From positions 1 to 30,840 of the forward strand of contig URTF01000021.1 of the NCBI GenBank assembly GCA_900550695.1: a stretch of DNA of 30,840 bases, in the 5' to 3' direction. Origin of the DNA: an uncultured Ruminococcus sp. Its GTDB lineage: Bacteria > Bacillota > Clostridia > Oscillospirales > Ruminococcaceae. Under the pieces are notes generated by a model. It worked only from the letters and a program-made list of their open reading frames with translations, ran no database searches and had not been told where the DNA came from. The first letter of the stretch is position 1, and every line of letters starts with the position of its first letter. Shown here piece by piece: positions 16,890 through 24,515 of the stretch. A program made the translations under genes and the position numbers.

Positions 16890-17142
16890 TATGGGCAAAT
16901 TCTATATCCGCCCACCAAACATTGTGTGTTTGCCCAGAATCGGGCGGATATAGAATCCGCCCCTACGAAATACGTTTTTTACGGCGAAAAAATGTGAAAA
17001 TACACTGTCAAAAATGACGTATCTGCGGGACGGGAAACCCGTCCCCTACAGAATGTAGTTAAACAGCGGAGCAAAAAATAATTCCGAATTCCGCATTCCG
17101 AATTAAACAATTACGCATTACGCATTAAGCATTACGAATTAA
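16890..17142. repeat. Intergenic repeat region copy 5
   Basis: It contains the 16900-16955 hairpin, the core GGGACGGGAAACCCGTCCCC (17027-17046), and a right arm (17079-17142) mixing AATTCCGAATTCCGCATTCC and TTACGCATTACGCATTA units. No matching left arm is seen. The right arm provides the last two codons and the stop of pth (AAT TCG TAA). The mfd-pth spacer holds nothing else recognisable. Confidence 0.7.
16900..16955. repeat. Long hairpin within repeat region 5
   Basis: TTCTATATCCGCCC (16900-16913) and GGGCGGATATAGAA (16942-16955) are perfect 14-base arms. Inside them CAAACA and TGTTTG (16916-16921, 16927-16932) extend the fold. It ends next to CCGCCCCTAC, a piece of the shared repeat core. 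No T-run follows. Confidence 0.65.
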
Positions 17143-17761
17143 ACTTGTTCATCGCTTCGTCGATCTTGCCCTTTACCATAAGCTCAATGCACTGAACGGC
17201 TTTGTCCGTGCCCTCGTTCATAAGCTTCATTTCGTCATCGGTGAAGCGTGAAAGCACCCACGCCGCAAGGTCGTAGTCCTTGTTAGGCTTTGCACCTACG
17301 CCGAGCTTTATTCGGGGAAATGTGTCCTTGCCCGAAAGATATATGATCGACTTTATGCCGTTATGACCGCCGTCCGAGCCTTTTCTGCGTATGCGGAGCT
17401 TCGATGGTTCAAGGCTTATATCGTCATAACATACTATAACATTTTCAATGGGAGTTTTGTAGAAATTCATCGCCTCAACGACAGCCTCGCCGCTGTTGTT
17501 CATAAACGTGGACGGCTTCATTACAAGACAGCTTACGCCGTTTATCAAAGCCACTGCGGTGAGCGACTTGAATTTGAGTTTTTTTATCTCAAAGCCGTAT
17601 TTTTTCGCAAGAGCATCGACCGTCATAAAGCCTGCGTTGTGACGGGTGCGCTCATACTCCGAGCCGGGGTTGCCCAGTCCGCATATTATAAATTCGGGCG
17701 TTCCTGCCGCCGTTTCGGGGTTCTCTTTTGAAATTTTATCAAAGATATCAAATATACTCAT
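17132..17761 (-). CDS. pth: Peptidyl-tRNA hydrolase
   Basis: It releases tRNA from peptidyl-tRNA that drops off ribosomes. The 209-residue product has ICGLGNPGSEYERTRHNAG (Asn31, catalytic His41), MKPSTFMNNSG, the CYDDISL loop Asp, and GSDGGHNGIKSI, all Pth signatures. There is an N-terminal extension of about 23 residues before the first beta strand; it is supported by AAAGGAC six bases upstream of the ATG at 17761. The last codons and the stop come from a repeat, so the C-terminus (KFNS) may have been altered by insertion. It lies 15 bases after the unknown membrane protein gene, in the conserved glmU-prs-pth-mfd block. Confidence 0.96.
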   Translation of the reverse strand: MSIFDIFDKISKENPETAAGTPEFIICGLGNPGSEYERTRHNAGFMTVDALAKKYGFEIKKLKFKSLTAVALINGVSCLVMKPSTFMNNSGEAVVEAMNFYKTPIENVIVCYDDISLEPSKLRIRRKGSDGGHNGIKSIIYLSGKDTFPRIKLGVGAKPNKDYDLAAWVLSRFTDDEMKLMNEGTDKAVQCIELMVKGKIDEAMNKFNS

Positions 17762-17776
17762 TTTGTGTCCTTTCGT

Positions 17777-18259
17777 TTATAGTCCTGTAAACATTGCACA
17801 TATCTTATACTGCGCATTTTCATCATCGCTTTCCTTTGCGATAAGAATAAACGCAAAACCGCCGCTCCGCCAGTCATATTCATAGCTTTCCTCTTTGTTC
17901 CAGCAAACCTTATAGCAGTGCTTGTCATAAAGCTGAAGATAAGACAGATTTGCCAACAGTTTGGGGGATACTGTACTGCACTCAGTTATATGTACGTCCG
18001 CACGCAGTATATCTTCGCCAAAGCTGTACGGCAGTTTGCTGTGAGCAATGTTAAAGTCTTCCGAGCAGATCAGCGATATACCCCTTTCGTTTCCGCTGTT
18101 CCAGTAGGTTTCGAGCTGATAAATGACCTCCTCGGGGGAAAGTCCATCGGGGACAACAGTTCCTGCACACCGTATCGTCATAATAATGAAGTGAGAATGC
18201 AGAGCGAGCAGAACAAGCAGCGGGATAAGCAGTCTGACGATCAATTTCTTATGTTTCAT
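17777..18259 (-). CDS. Signal-anchored hypothetical protein
   Basis: The 160-residue product has a basic start (MKHKK), one hydrophobic segment (about 8-29), and an outward-facing domain with VPDGLSPEEVIYQLETYWNSGNERG followed by a compact alpha/beta region. The pattern 'PEEVIxxLExYWxSGN' resembles small secreted NTF2-like or DUF4829-type domains, but I am not sure of the family. AGGAGG lies about eight bases upstream. It is 15 bases ahead of pth and so is co-transcribed with it, in the slot where ctc lies in Bacillus. Function unknown. Confidence 0.75.
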   Translation of the reverse strand: MKHKKLIVRLLIPLLVLLALHSHFIIMTIRCAGTVVPDGLSPEEVIYQLETYWNSGNERGISLICSEDFNIAHSKLPYSFGEDILRADVHITECSTVSPKLLANLSYLQLYDKHCYKVCWNKEESYEYDWRSGGFAFILIAKESDDENAQYKICAMFTGL

Positions 18260-18310
18260 CTTTTCCTCCTGACATAATATCGGGCGAAAATATGCGGTAA
18301 AACCACACTA

Positions 18311-18342
18311 ACCCCGCAGGACTGAAAAGCGTCCTGCAGGGT
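18311..18342 (-). terminator. Hairpin after prs, weak terminator or attenuator
   Basis: ACCCCGCAGGAC and GTCCTGCAGGGT form a stem with one mismatch around an eight-base loop. On the minus strand the T-rich stretch (GTGGTTTT) begins about seven bases later, so termination may be partial. It lies between prs and the small membrane protein gene. Confidence 0.5.
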
Positions 18343-18405
18343 AATGTTATTATTATGCGTTAATGTTCCGAAAAAATGCAAACTGTTTGGGATGCGTTCC
18401 CTGCA

Positions 18406-19368
18406 TCAGGTGTTGAAAAGAGGAGAAACTGGCTCATCATCGTAAATTCTCTGAATTGCCTTTGCGAATACGGGAGCAACGTGGAGCATTGTGATCTTGT
18501 CGATCTGCTTTTCGGCAGGAAGTGCGATAGTATCGAGAAGAACGAGTTCCTTGATAGGGCTTGCGGAAATTCTTTCGATAGCAGGACCCGAGAGAACGCC
18601 GTGTGTAGCACAAGCGTAAACTTCCTTAGCGCCGCCGATGTCGATGATAGCCTTTGCGGCATTGCAGAGTGTACCTGCTGTGTCGATCATATCGTCAACG
18701 AGGACAACTCTCTTATCTCTTACATCGCCGATGATGTTCATAACCTCGCACACGTTTGCTCTCTGTCTGCGCTTGTCAACGATAGCGAAAGGAACGCCGA
18801 GACGGTTTGCGAAGTTTCTCGCTCTTGTTACAGAACCAAGGTCGGGAGAAACTACCATAACATCGTCCTTATTGTCCTTGAACTTTTCAACGAAGTATGG
18901 TGCAAGGATAGGCACACCGAGGAGGTGGTCAACAGGGATATTGAAGAAGCCCTGTATCTGCGGGCAGTGGAGATCCATGGAAAGAACTCTGTCTGCGCCT
19001 GCTGTTGTGATAAGATCGGCAACGAGCTTTGCGGAGATCGGATCTCTTGCCTTAGCCTTTCTGTCCTGACGGGCATAGCCCATGTAAGGGATAACCGCTG
19101 TGATACGGCCTGCGGAAGCTCTCTTGAATGCATCGATCATAATGAGAAGCTCCATGAGGTTGTCGTTTACAGGGCAGCTCAAAGACTGAACAACGAAAAC
19201 GTCCGAGCCTCTGATACTTTCCTGAATGGAAACGCTGATCTCGCCGTCAGAGAATGTAACGACCTCTGACTGACCGAGCGGAAGACCGAGTTCCTTTGCA
19301 ATTTCCTCCGCAACAGGCTTGTTGGAATTTGCCGTAAAGATTCTGATATCCTTGCCGTGAAGATTCAT
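18406..19368 (-). CDS. prs: Ribose-phosphate pyrophosphokinase
   Basis: It makes PRPP from ribose-5-phosphate and ATP for nucleotide, histidine and tryptophan synthesis. The 320-residue product has FSDGEISV, the flexible-loop region YARQDRKAKARDPISAK, DLHCPQIQGFF with catalytic and metal-site residues, and the PRPP-binding loop VVLVDDMIDTAGT near 219-231. The start has AAGGAG about nine bases upstream. glmU lies 57 bases upstream on the same strand with no terminator between, so the two form an operon, as in Bacillus gcaD-prs. A hairpin follows the stop and may lower expression of the downstream genes. Confidence 0.98.
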   Translation of the reverse strand: MNLHGKDIRIFTANSNKPVAEEIAKELGLPLGQSEVVTFSDGEISVSIQESIRGSDVFVVQSLSCPVNDNLMELLIMIDAFKRASAGRITAVIPYMGYARQDRKAKARDPISAKLVADLITTAGADRVLSMDLHCPQIQGFFNIPVDHLLGVPILAPYFVEKFKDNKDDVMVVSPDLGSVTRARNFANRLGVPFAIVDKRRQRANVCEVMNIIGDVRDKRVVLVDDMIDTAGTLCNAAKAIIDIGGAKEVYACATHGVLSGPAIERISASPIKELVLLDTIALPAEKQIDKITMLHVAPVFAKAIQRIYDDEPVSPLFNT

Positions 19369-19425
19369 TTGAATTTCTCCTTTTGTTTTTATAAAAATTG
19401 ATCAAGGCGCAATGTCTTGAATAAT

Positions 19426-20820
19426 TTACTTCATTTTTTCTTTGCGTGAACGGAGCTTGCGTTCGCCGTAGCCTTCACGGAAGGAAAGCTCGGCTCTCTC
19501 GATAACGAGCGCACCGTCGGGAACGTCCTTTGTGACGGTCGAGCCTGCGGCTGTGTAAGCGCTGTCGCCGACCGTAACTGGTGCGATAAGGTTCGTATGG
19601 CAGCCGATGAAAGCGTTGTCGCCGACCTTTGTTCGGGACTTCTTTTCACCGTCATAATTGGCAATAGCAACTCCGCAGCCGAAATTGCAGTTCTTTCCGA
19701 CATCGCTGTCGCCGATATATGTAAGATGCGCAATGGCTGTACCTTCGCCGACAGTCGAATTCTTGACCTCAACAAAATCGCCGATCTTAACGTGCGACTT
19801 TATGTGGCTTCCGGGACGAATTTGTACGAACGGGCCTATCTTTACGCCGTCATCGATAACGGAATCATAAGCCTGAACGTAGTTGAGGTTCGTATTTCTG
19901 CCGATCTCGCAGTTTTCGATAAGGCAGTTCGGACCGATAACGCAGTTTTCGCCGATAAGAGTGTTTCCCTTTATGATAGTACCCTGCAATATCTTCGTTC
20001 CTGCGCCGATCTTTACGCTGCCGCCGATAGAAACGCCGTCCGTGCAGAGAAATTCAACTCCGCTGTCGAGCAGCTTGTCGATAATGTTCTTTCTTGCGGT
20101 GTCGTTGAGCATAAGCAGACCCCTGCGGTCGTTTGCACCAAGCACAACATCGGGATTTTCCGACTTGTAAGCCTCCGCACGCTTGCCCATATCAAGAAGA
20201 ATGAACACGGTGTCGGTGAGGTAGTATTCATTCTGTGAATTGTTCGGTTTAAGTTCGCCGAGAGCGGTGATAAGGTCGTCTGTTCTGAACCAGTAAGCGC
20301 CCGAGTTGATCTCGTGAAGCTTTTTCTGCTCGATAGTAGCGTCCTTTTCCTCGACAATGCCGCTGATACGGCTTCCGTCGCCCGAACGGAGTATTCTTCC
20401 GTAGCCGAACGGCTCGGGTATCTCCGAAGTGATGACGGTAACGGAGTTTTGGTTCTCCTCGTGCTGCTTGAAAGCGGCTGTAATGGTCTCTGCGTCAACA
20501 AAAGGCGCATCACCGTTGAGAATGATGACATTCTCGGCATTTTTGCTTCTGAGCCAGTCTATGGCGGTCATAACGGCGTGACCCGTGCCTTTGCGCTCTT
20601 CCTGAAGAACCGTGTCATATCTTCCGCCGAGGTAATCCTCGATGACCTGAGCGTTATAGCCCTTTACAACGCAGATATCGGATATCCCCGACTCCTCACA
20701 GGAGCGGATCACCCATTCGAGCATAGGTTCGCCAAGGACTTCAAACATAGGCTTCGGCAGTTCGGACTTCATTCTTTTTCCCTGTCCGCCCGCAAGGATA
20801 ACGGCGCATTTTTTTATCAT
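19426..20820 (-). CDS. glmU: Bifunctional UDP-GlcNAc synthesis enzyme GlmU
   Basis: It acetylates glucosamine-1-phosphate and then transfers UMP to give UDP-GlcNAc, a precursor of peptidoglycan and wall polymers. The 464-residue product has the N-terminal uridyltransferase domain with LAGGQGKRMKSELPKPM (9-25) and GTGHAV, and a C-terminal left-handed beta-helix of hexapeptide repeats from about residue 255 carrying HLTYIGDSDVGKNCNFGCG (catalytic His near 363). The C-terminal Arg/Lys-rich tail is present. AGGGAGGG precedes the start and a good promoter lies upstream, so it leads the glmU-prs operon. Confidence 0.97.
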   Translation of the reverse strand: MIKKCAVILAGGQGKRMKSELPKPMFEVLGEPMLEWVIRSCEESGISDICVVKGYNAQVIEDYLGGRYDTVLQEERKGTGHAVMTAIDWLRSKNAENVIILNGDAPFVDAETITAAFKQHEENQNSVTVITSEIPEPFGYGRILRSGDGSRISGIVEEKDATIEQKKLHEINSGAYWFRTDDLITALGELKPNNSQNEYYLTDTVFILLDMGKRAEAYKSENPDVVLGANDRRGLLMLNDTARKNIIDKLLDSGVEFLCTDGVSIGGSVKIGAGTKILQGTIIKGNTLIGENCVIGPNCLIENCEIGRNTNLNYVQAYDSVIDDGVKIGPFVQIRPGSHIKSHVKIGDFVEVKNSTVGEGTAIAHLTYIGDSDVGKNCNFGCGVAIANYDGEKKSRTKVGDNAFIGCHTNLIAPVTVGDSAYTAAGSTVTKDVPDGALVIERAELSFREGYGERKLRSRKEKMK

Positions 20821-20896
20821 AAAGCAGCCCTCCCTGAATAATATTATATAATAGTACAGTATCGTACAATAAGTTCAAACATCAATATCCTTTATA

Positions 20897-20925
20897 ATTA
20901 TCGCATATTTGCCACCAAATTTCAA
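20897..20925 (-). promoter_or_regulatory. glmU-prs promoter
   Basis: On the minus strand TTGAAA (20920-20925) and GATAAT (20897-20902) have a 17-base spacer, about 75 bases from the glmU start. Confidence 0.7.
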
Positions 20926-21020
20926 TAGTATTTTTTGACTTTGTAACTATTGTAGTTTCTTTATGCAAAATAACCAAAAAATTTGTATATAATTTTATAG
21001 TAAAGTCTGTCTAAAAACTA

Positions 21021-21049
21021 TGGAAATGAGGGACAAAATCTGTTATAAT
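21021..21049 (+). promoter_or_regulatory. ppdK promoter candidate
   Basis: TATAAT at 21044-21049, with TGGAAA (21021-21026) 17 bases upstream as a weak -35. The start would lie near 21056, leaving a leader of about 120 bases. Confidence 0.6.
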
Positions 21050-21055
21050 ATATCT

Positions 21056-21160
21056 ATGACCGCAGAAGCGGAAAGTTGTCAGGACTTTTGCTTTGGGAAA
21101 AGTGGGCGAAGCTGAAACGTATCGGTCGGCTTTTCTTTCGTTGCGGAAAAAACTTATTAA
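21056..21160 (+). other. Structured 5' leader of ppdK, unassigned
   Basis: GACCG (21058-21062) can pair with CGGTC (21123-21127). Inside or competing are hairpins CCGC-AGAA-GCGG (21060-21071) and AAAGT/ACTTT (21072-21088). A T-rich run (CTTTTCTTTC) follows the closing arm, as in an attenuator. I matched it to no riboswitch consensus I know. Confidence 0.4.
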
Positions 21161-21178
21161 ATTCGGAGGTAAAATCCA

Positions 21179-23818
21179 ATGGCAAAAAAATGGGTCTATA
21201 CTTTTAAAGAAGGCAATATGACTATGCGTAACCTTCTCGGCGGTAAGGGCGCAAACCTTGCTGAAATGACCGAGATCGGACTTCCTGTTCCCCAGGGCTT
21301 TACAATCACAACAGAAGCTTGTACTCAGTACTATGAGGACGGCAGAAAGATCAACGACGAGATCATGGCTCAGGCTATGGAAGGCGTTGCTTGGATGGAA
21401 AAGGAAAACGGCAAGAAGTTCGGCGATCTTACTAACCCTCTTCTCGTTTCCGTTCGTTCCGGCGCAAGAGCTTCAATGCCGGGTATGATGGATACTATCC
21501 TCAACCTCGGTCTTAACGACGATGTTGTTGCTGCAATGATCAAGAACAACCCGACACCTGAATTCGAGAGATTCGTTTATGACTCTTACAGAAGATTTAT
21601 CCAGATGTTCTCCGACGTTGTTATGGAAGTCGGCAAGAAGTATTTTGAACAGCTCATCGACAAGATGAAGGAAGAAAAGGGCGTACATTACGATGTAGAG
21701 CTCACAGCTGCTGACCTCAAGACACTTGCAGAACAGTTCAAGGCTGAATACAAGAAGCAGCTCGGCACAGACTTCCCGTCCGATCCTGTTGAACAGCTCA
21801 AGCTCGCTATCGAAGCTGTATTCCGTTCATGGGACAACCCCCGTGCAAACGTTTATCGCCGTGACAACGATATCCCTTATTCCTGGGGTACTGCTGTTAA
21901 CGTAATGCCAATGGTATTCGGTAACCTCAACAACGAGTCCGGTACAGGCGTTGCATTCACAAGAGATCCTGCTACAGGCGAAAAGAAGCTCATGGGTGAG
22001 TTCCTTATCAATGCACAGGGTGAAGACGTTGTTGCCGGCGTTCGTACACCAATGCCTATCGCTCAGATGGAAAAGGAATTCCCTGAGGCTTATGCAGAAT
22101 TCATCAAGGTTTGCGAAACACTTGAAAACCATTATCACGATATGCAGGATATGGAGTTCACTGTTGAAAACAAGAAGCTCTATATGCTCCAGTGCCGTAA
22201 CGGTAAGAGAACCGCTCAGGCTGCTCTTAAGATCGCTTGCGACCTCGTTGACGAAGGCCACAAGAAGGATTACGAAGCAGTTGCAATGATCGATCCTCGT
22301 AACCTCGACACACTCCTCCACCCACAGTTCGATGCTAAGGCACTCAAGGCTGCTACACCTCTCGGAAAGGGCCTCGGCGCTTCTCCGGGAGCTGCTTGCG
22401 GTAAGGTAGTATTCACAGCTGACGATGCAGAAGCTTGGAACAATAAGGGCGAAAAGGTAGTTCTCGTTCGTCTTGAAACATCTCCTGAAGATATCACAGG
22501 TATGAAGGCTGCTCAGGGTATCCTCACAGTTCGTGGCGGTATGACCTCTCACGCTGCAGTTGTTGCACGTGGTATGGGTACTTGCTGCGTATCCGGCTGC
22601 GGCGACATCAAGATGGATGAAGCAAACAAGAAGTTTGAACTCGGCGGAAAGGTATTCCACGAGGGTGACTATATCTCTATCGATGGTACAACAGGTAACA
22701 TCTACGGTGAGATCATTCCTACCGTTGACGCTACTATCGCAGGCGAATTCGGCAGAGTTATGGCTTGGGCTGACAAGTACAGAAAGCTCAAGGTAAGAAC
22801 AAACGCTGATACTCCTACAGATGCTAAGAAGGCTAAGGAACTCGGTGCTGAAGGTATCGGTCTTTGCCGTACAGAGCATATGTTCTTCGATCCTGAGAGA
22901 ATCGCTGCATTCAGAGAGATGATCTGCTCCGATACAGTTGAAGAGAGAGAAGCAGCTCTTGCTAAGATCGAACCTATGCAGCAGGGCGACTTTGAGGCTC
23001 TCTACGAAGCACTCGAAGGCTCACCTGTTACAATCAGATTCCTCGATCCTCCTCTCCACGAATTCGTACCTACAGACGAAGCTGACATTGAAGCTCTTGC
23101 TAAGGCTCAGGGCAAGTCCGTTGAAGCTATCAAGAACATCATTGCAGGTCTCCACGAATTCAACCCGATGATGGGTCACCGTGGATGCCGTCTTACAGTA
23201 ACATATCCTGAGATCGCTAAGATGCAGACAAGCGCTGTAATCAAGGCTGCTATCAACGTTAAGAAGAAGCACCCCGATTGGGACGTTGCTCCTGAGATCA
23301 TGATCCCGCTCGTAGGCGAAGTTAAGGAATTCAAGTTCGTTAAGAAGATCGTTGTTGAAGTTGCTGACAAGCTCATTGCTGAATCCGGCAGCGACCTCAA
23401 GTACAGCGTTGGTACAATGATCGAAATTCCTCGTGCTGCTCTCACAGCTGATGAGATCGCTAAGGAAGCTGACTTCTTCTGCTTCGGTACCAACGACTTA
23501 ACCCAGATGACATTCGGCTTCTCCCGTGATGATGCCGGTAAGTTCTTAAATGCTTACTATGATGCAAAGATCTTCGAGAACGATCCGTTTGCTAAGCTTG
23601 ACCAGACCGGCGTTGGCAAGCTGATGGATATGGCTATCAAACTCGGTAAGCCTGTAAATCCTAAGCTTCATGTTGGTATCTGTGGTGAGCACGGCGGAGA
23701 TCCTTCTTCCGTTGAATTCTGCCACAAGATCGGCTTAGACTATGTATCCTGCTCACCTTTCCGTGTTCCTATTGCACGTCTGGCAGCAGCTCAGGCAGCT
23801 ATCGCTGACGAGAAATAA
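21179..23818 (+). CDS. ppdK: Pyruvate, phosphate dikinase
   Basis: It interconverts PEP, AMP and PPi with pyruvate, ATP and Pi; in anaerobes it acts in glycolysis or PEP supply. The 879-residue length is typical. The ATP-grasp nucleotide domain opens with GGKGANLAEM (21-30). The central phosphohistidine domain has GGMTSHAAVVARGMGTCCVSG (His458). The C-terminal TIM-barrel PEP domain has FCFGTNDLTQMTFGFSRDD and the acid Cys near 835 in GICGEHGGDPSS. AAATTCGGAGG lies about eight bases before the ATG. Leucine codons are only CTT/CTC over roughly the first 770 codons, but three TTA and two CTG appear in the last about 110 codons, which suggests a recombination or assembly join near 23,490. It ends before a strong terminator. 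Confidence 0.98.
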   Translation: MAKKWVYTFKEGNMTMRNLLGGKGANLAEMTEIGLPVPQGFTITTEACTQYYEDGRKINDEIMAQAMEGVAWMEKENGKKFGDLTNPLLVSVRSGARASMPGMMDTILNLGLNDDVVAAMIKNNPTPEFERFVYDSYRRFIQMFSDVVMEVGKKYFEQLIDKMKEEKGVHYDVELTAADLKTLAEQFKAEYKKQLGTDFPSDPVEQLKLAIEAVFRSWDNPRANVYRRDNDIPYSWGTAVNVMPMVFGNLNNESGTGVAFTRDPATGEKKLMGEFLINAQGEDVVAGVRTPMPIAQMEKEFPEAYAEFIKVCETLENHYHDMQDMEFTVENKKLYMLQCRNGKRTAQAALKIACDLVDEGHKKDYEAVAMIDPRNLDTLLHPQFDAKALKAATPLGKGLGASPGAACGKVVFTADDAEAWNNKGEKVVLVRLETSPEDITGMKAAQGILTVRGGMTSHAAVVARGMGTCCVSGCGDIKMDEANKKFELGGKVFHEGDYISIDGTTGNIYGEIIPTVDATIAGEFGRVMAWADKYRKLKVRTNADTPTDAKKAKELGAEGIGLCRTEHMFFDPERIAAFREMICSDTVEEREAALAKIEPMQQGDFEALYEALEGSPVTIRFLDPPLHEFVPTDEADIEALAKAQGKSVEAIKNIIAGLHEFNPMMGHRGCRLTVTYPEIAKMQTSAVIKAAINVKKKHPDWDVAPEIMIPLVGEVKEFKFVKKIVVEVADKLIAESGSDLKYSVGTMIEIPRAALTADEIAKEADFFCFGTNDLTQMTFGFSRDDAGKFLNAYYDAKIFENDPFAKLDQTGVGKLMDMAIKLGKPVNPKLHVGICGEHGGDPSSVEFCHKIGLDYVSCSPFRVPIARLAAAQAAIADEK

Positions 23819-23860
23819 TACAGGGTCTGTAACGGACATTTGAATTATTGCATAAACAGA

Positions 23861-23899
23861 ATCCCCCATACTTCGTAAGGAAGTATGGGGGATTTTTTT
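23861..23899 (+). terminator. Strong terminator after ppdK
   Basis: ATCCCCCATACTTC and GAAGTATGGGGGAT form a perfect 14-base stem with a five-base loop, followed by seven T residues. It isolates ppdK from the sigma-factor operon. Confidence 0.95.
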
Positions 23900-23911
23900 G
23901 AAAGGAAAAGT

Positions 23912-23928
23912 GAACCTTTTCCGGGTTC
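23912..23928 (+). promoter_or_regulatory. Inverted repeat upstream of the sigma-factor operon
   Basis: GAACC (23912-23916) and GGTTC (23924-23928) flank seven bases, between the ppdK terminator and the sigma gene. The AACC element also resembles an ECF -35 box, but no convincing -10 follows at the right spacing. It is only a candidate operator or self-promoter. Confidence 0.3.
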
Positions 23929-23969
23929 CCGACAGAATAAAGCAAAGGATAAAGCGAGGAGGTGCAGTG

Positions 23970-24515
23970 ATGACGAAACTTCAGATGGAAGAATTACTGA
24001 ATACATATGGGGATGCCGTTTTTAGTTTTTGCCTGTATCTTACGCAAAACAGGGAACGTGCACAGGATTTGTACCAGGAGACCTTTCTGAAGGCTTGGGA
24101 GTTTCGGAACCGCATCACTTATAACGAAGAGCAGAATTTGTTAATGGCACGTAATTATGTGATGGGAATTGCCATCCGTACCTGGAAAAATGAGAAACGG
24201 AAGTTGTGCAAACAGGAAAAGGAGGTCGTGGTTGACTGGGAAAATCAGGACCTTTTGGAAAATATAAAAAGTCAGGCGGACGTGGAAACGGATGTGATAA
24301 AAAAGGAGAGAAGCAAAGTCCTGCATGAGATTGTGGATGAACTGCCGGAAAAACTGAAACTGACGATTTACCTTCATTATACCATGGATATGAAAATTGA
24401 GGAGATTGCAAAGTTATGTAGTGTGCCGAAAGGAACGGTAAAGAGTCGTTTGCATCATGCCAGAATGAAAATTGTAAAAGAGATGGAGGAACATGGCTAT
24501 GGAAGACCGTTATGA
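23970..24515 (+). CDS. ECF-type RNA polymerase sigma factor
   Basis: The 181-residue product has sigma region 2 (about 5-70, with VFSFCLYLTQNRERAQDLYQ and FLKAWEF) and sigma region 4 (about 120-172, ELPEKLKLTIYLHYTMDMKI then a helix-turn-helix EEIAKLCSVPKGTVKSRLHH). Regions 1 and 3 are missing, as in extracytoplasmic-function sigma factors. The start at 23970 has GGAGG ten bases upstream; a GTG at 23898 would overlap the ppdK terminator. It overlaps the next gene by 17 bases, the usual arrangement for a sigma and its anti-sigma. Codon use (frequent CGG, CTG, TTG, GGA) differs from genes upstream of 23.4 kb. Its regulon probably includes this operon. Confidence 0.92.
   Translation: MTKLQMEELLNTYGDAVFSFCLYLTQNRERAQDLYQETFLKAWEFRNRITYNEEQNLLMARNYVMGIAIRTWKNEKRKLCKQEKEVVVDWENQDLLENIKSQADVETDVIKKERSKVLHEIVDELPEKLKLTIYLHYTMDMKIEEIAKLCSVPKGTVKSRLHHARMKIVKEMEEHGYGRPL

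Noticed and set aside
18376..19269. Long plus-strand open frame opposite prs
   Set aside because: It is antisense to a fully conserved prs gene and has Cys/Arg-rich, non-protein-like composition.
21827..22879. 350-residue minus-strand open frame inside ppdK
   Set aside because: It is a shadow frame of a strongly codon-biased gene; the composition (many Cys, Ser, Val) is atypical and there is no ribosome site.
23898..23969. Longer 205-residue form of the sigma factor
   Set aside because: Its GTG start lies in the T-run of the ppdK terminator; the GGAGG site fits 23970 and the family length.
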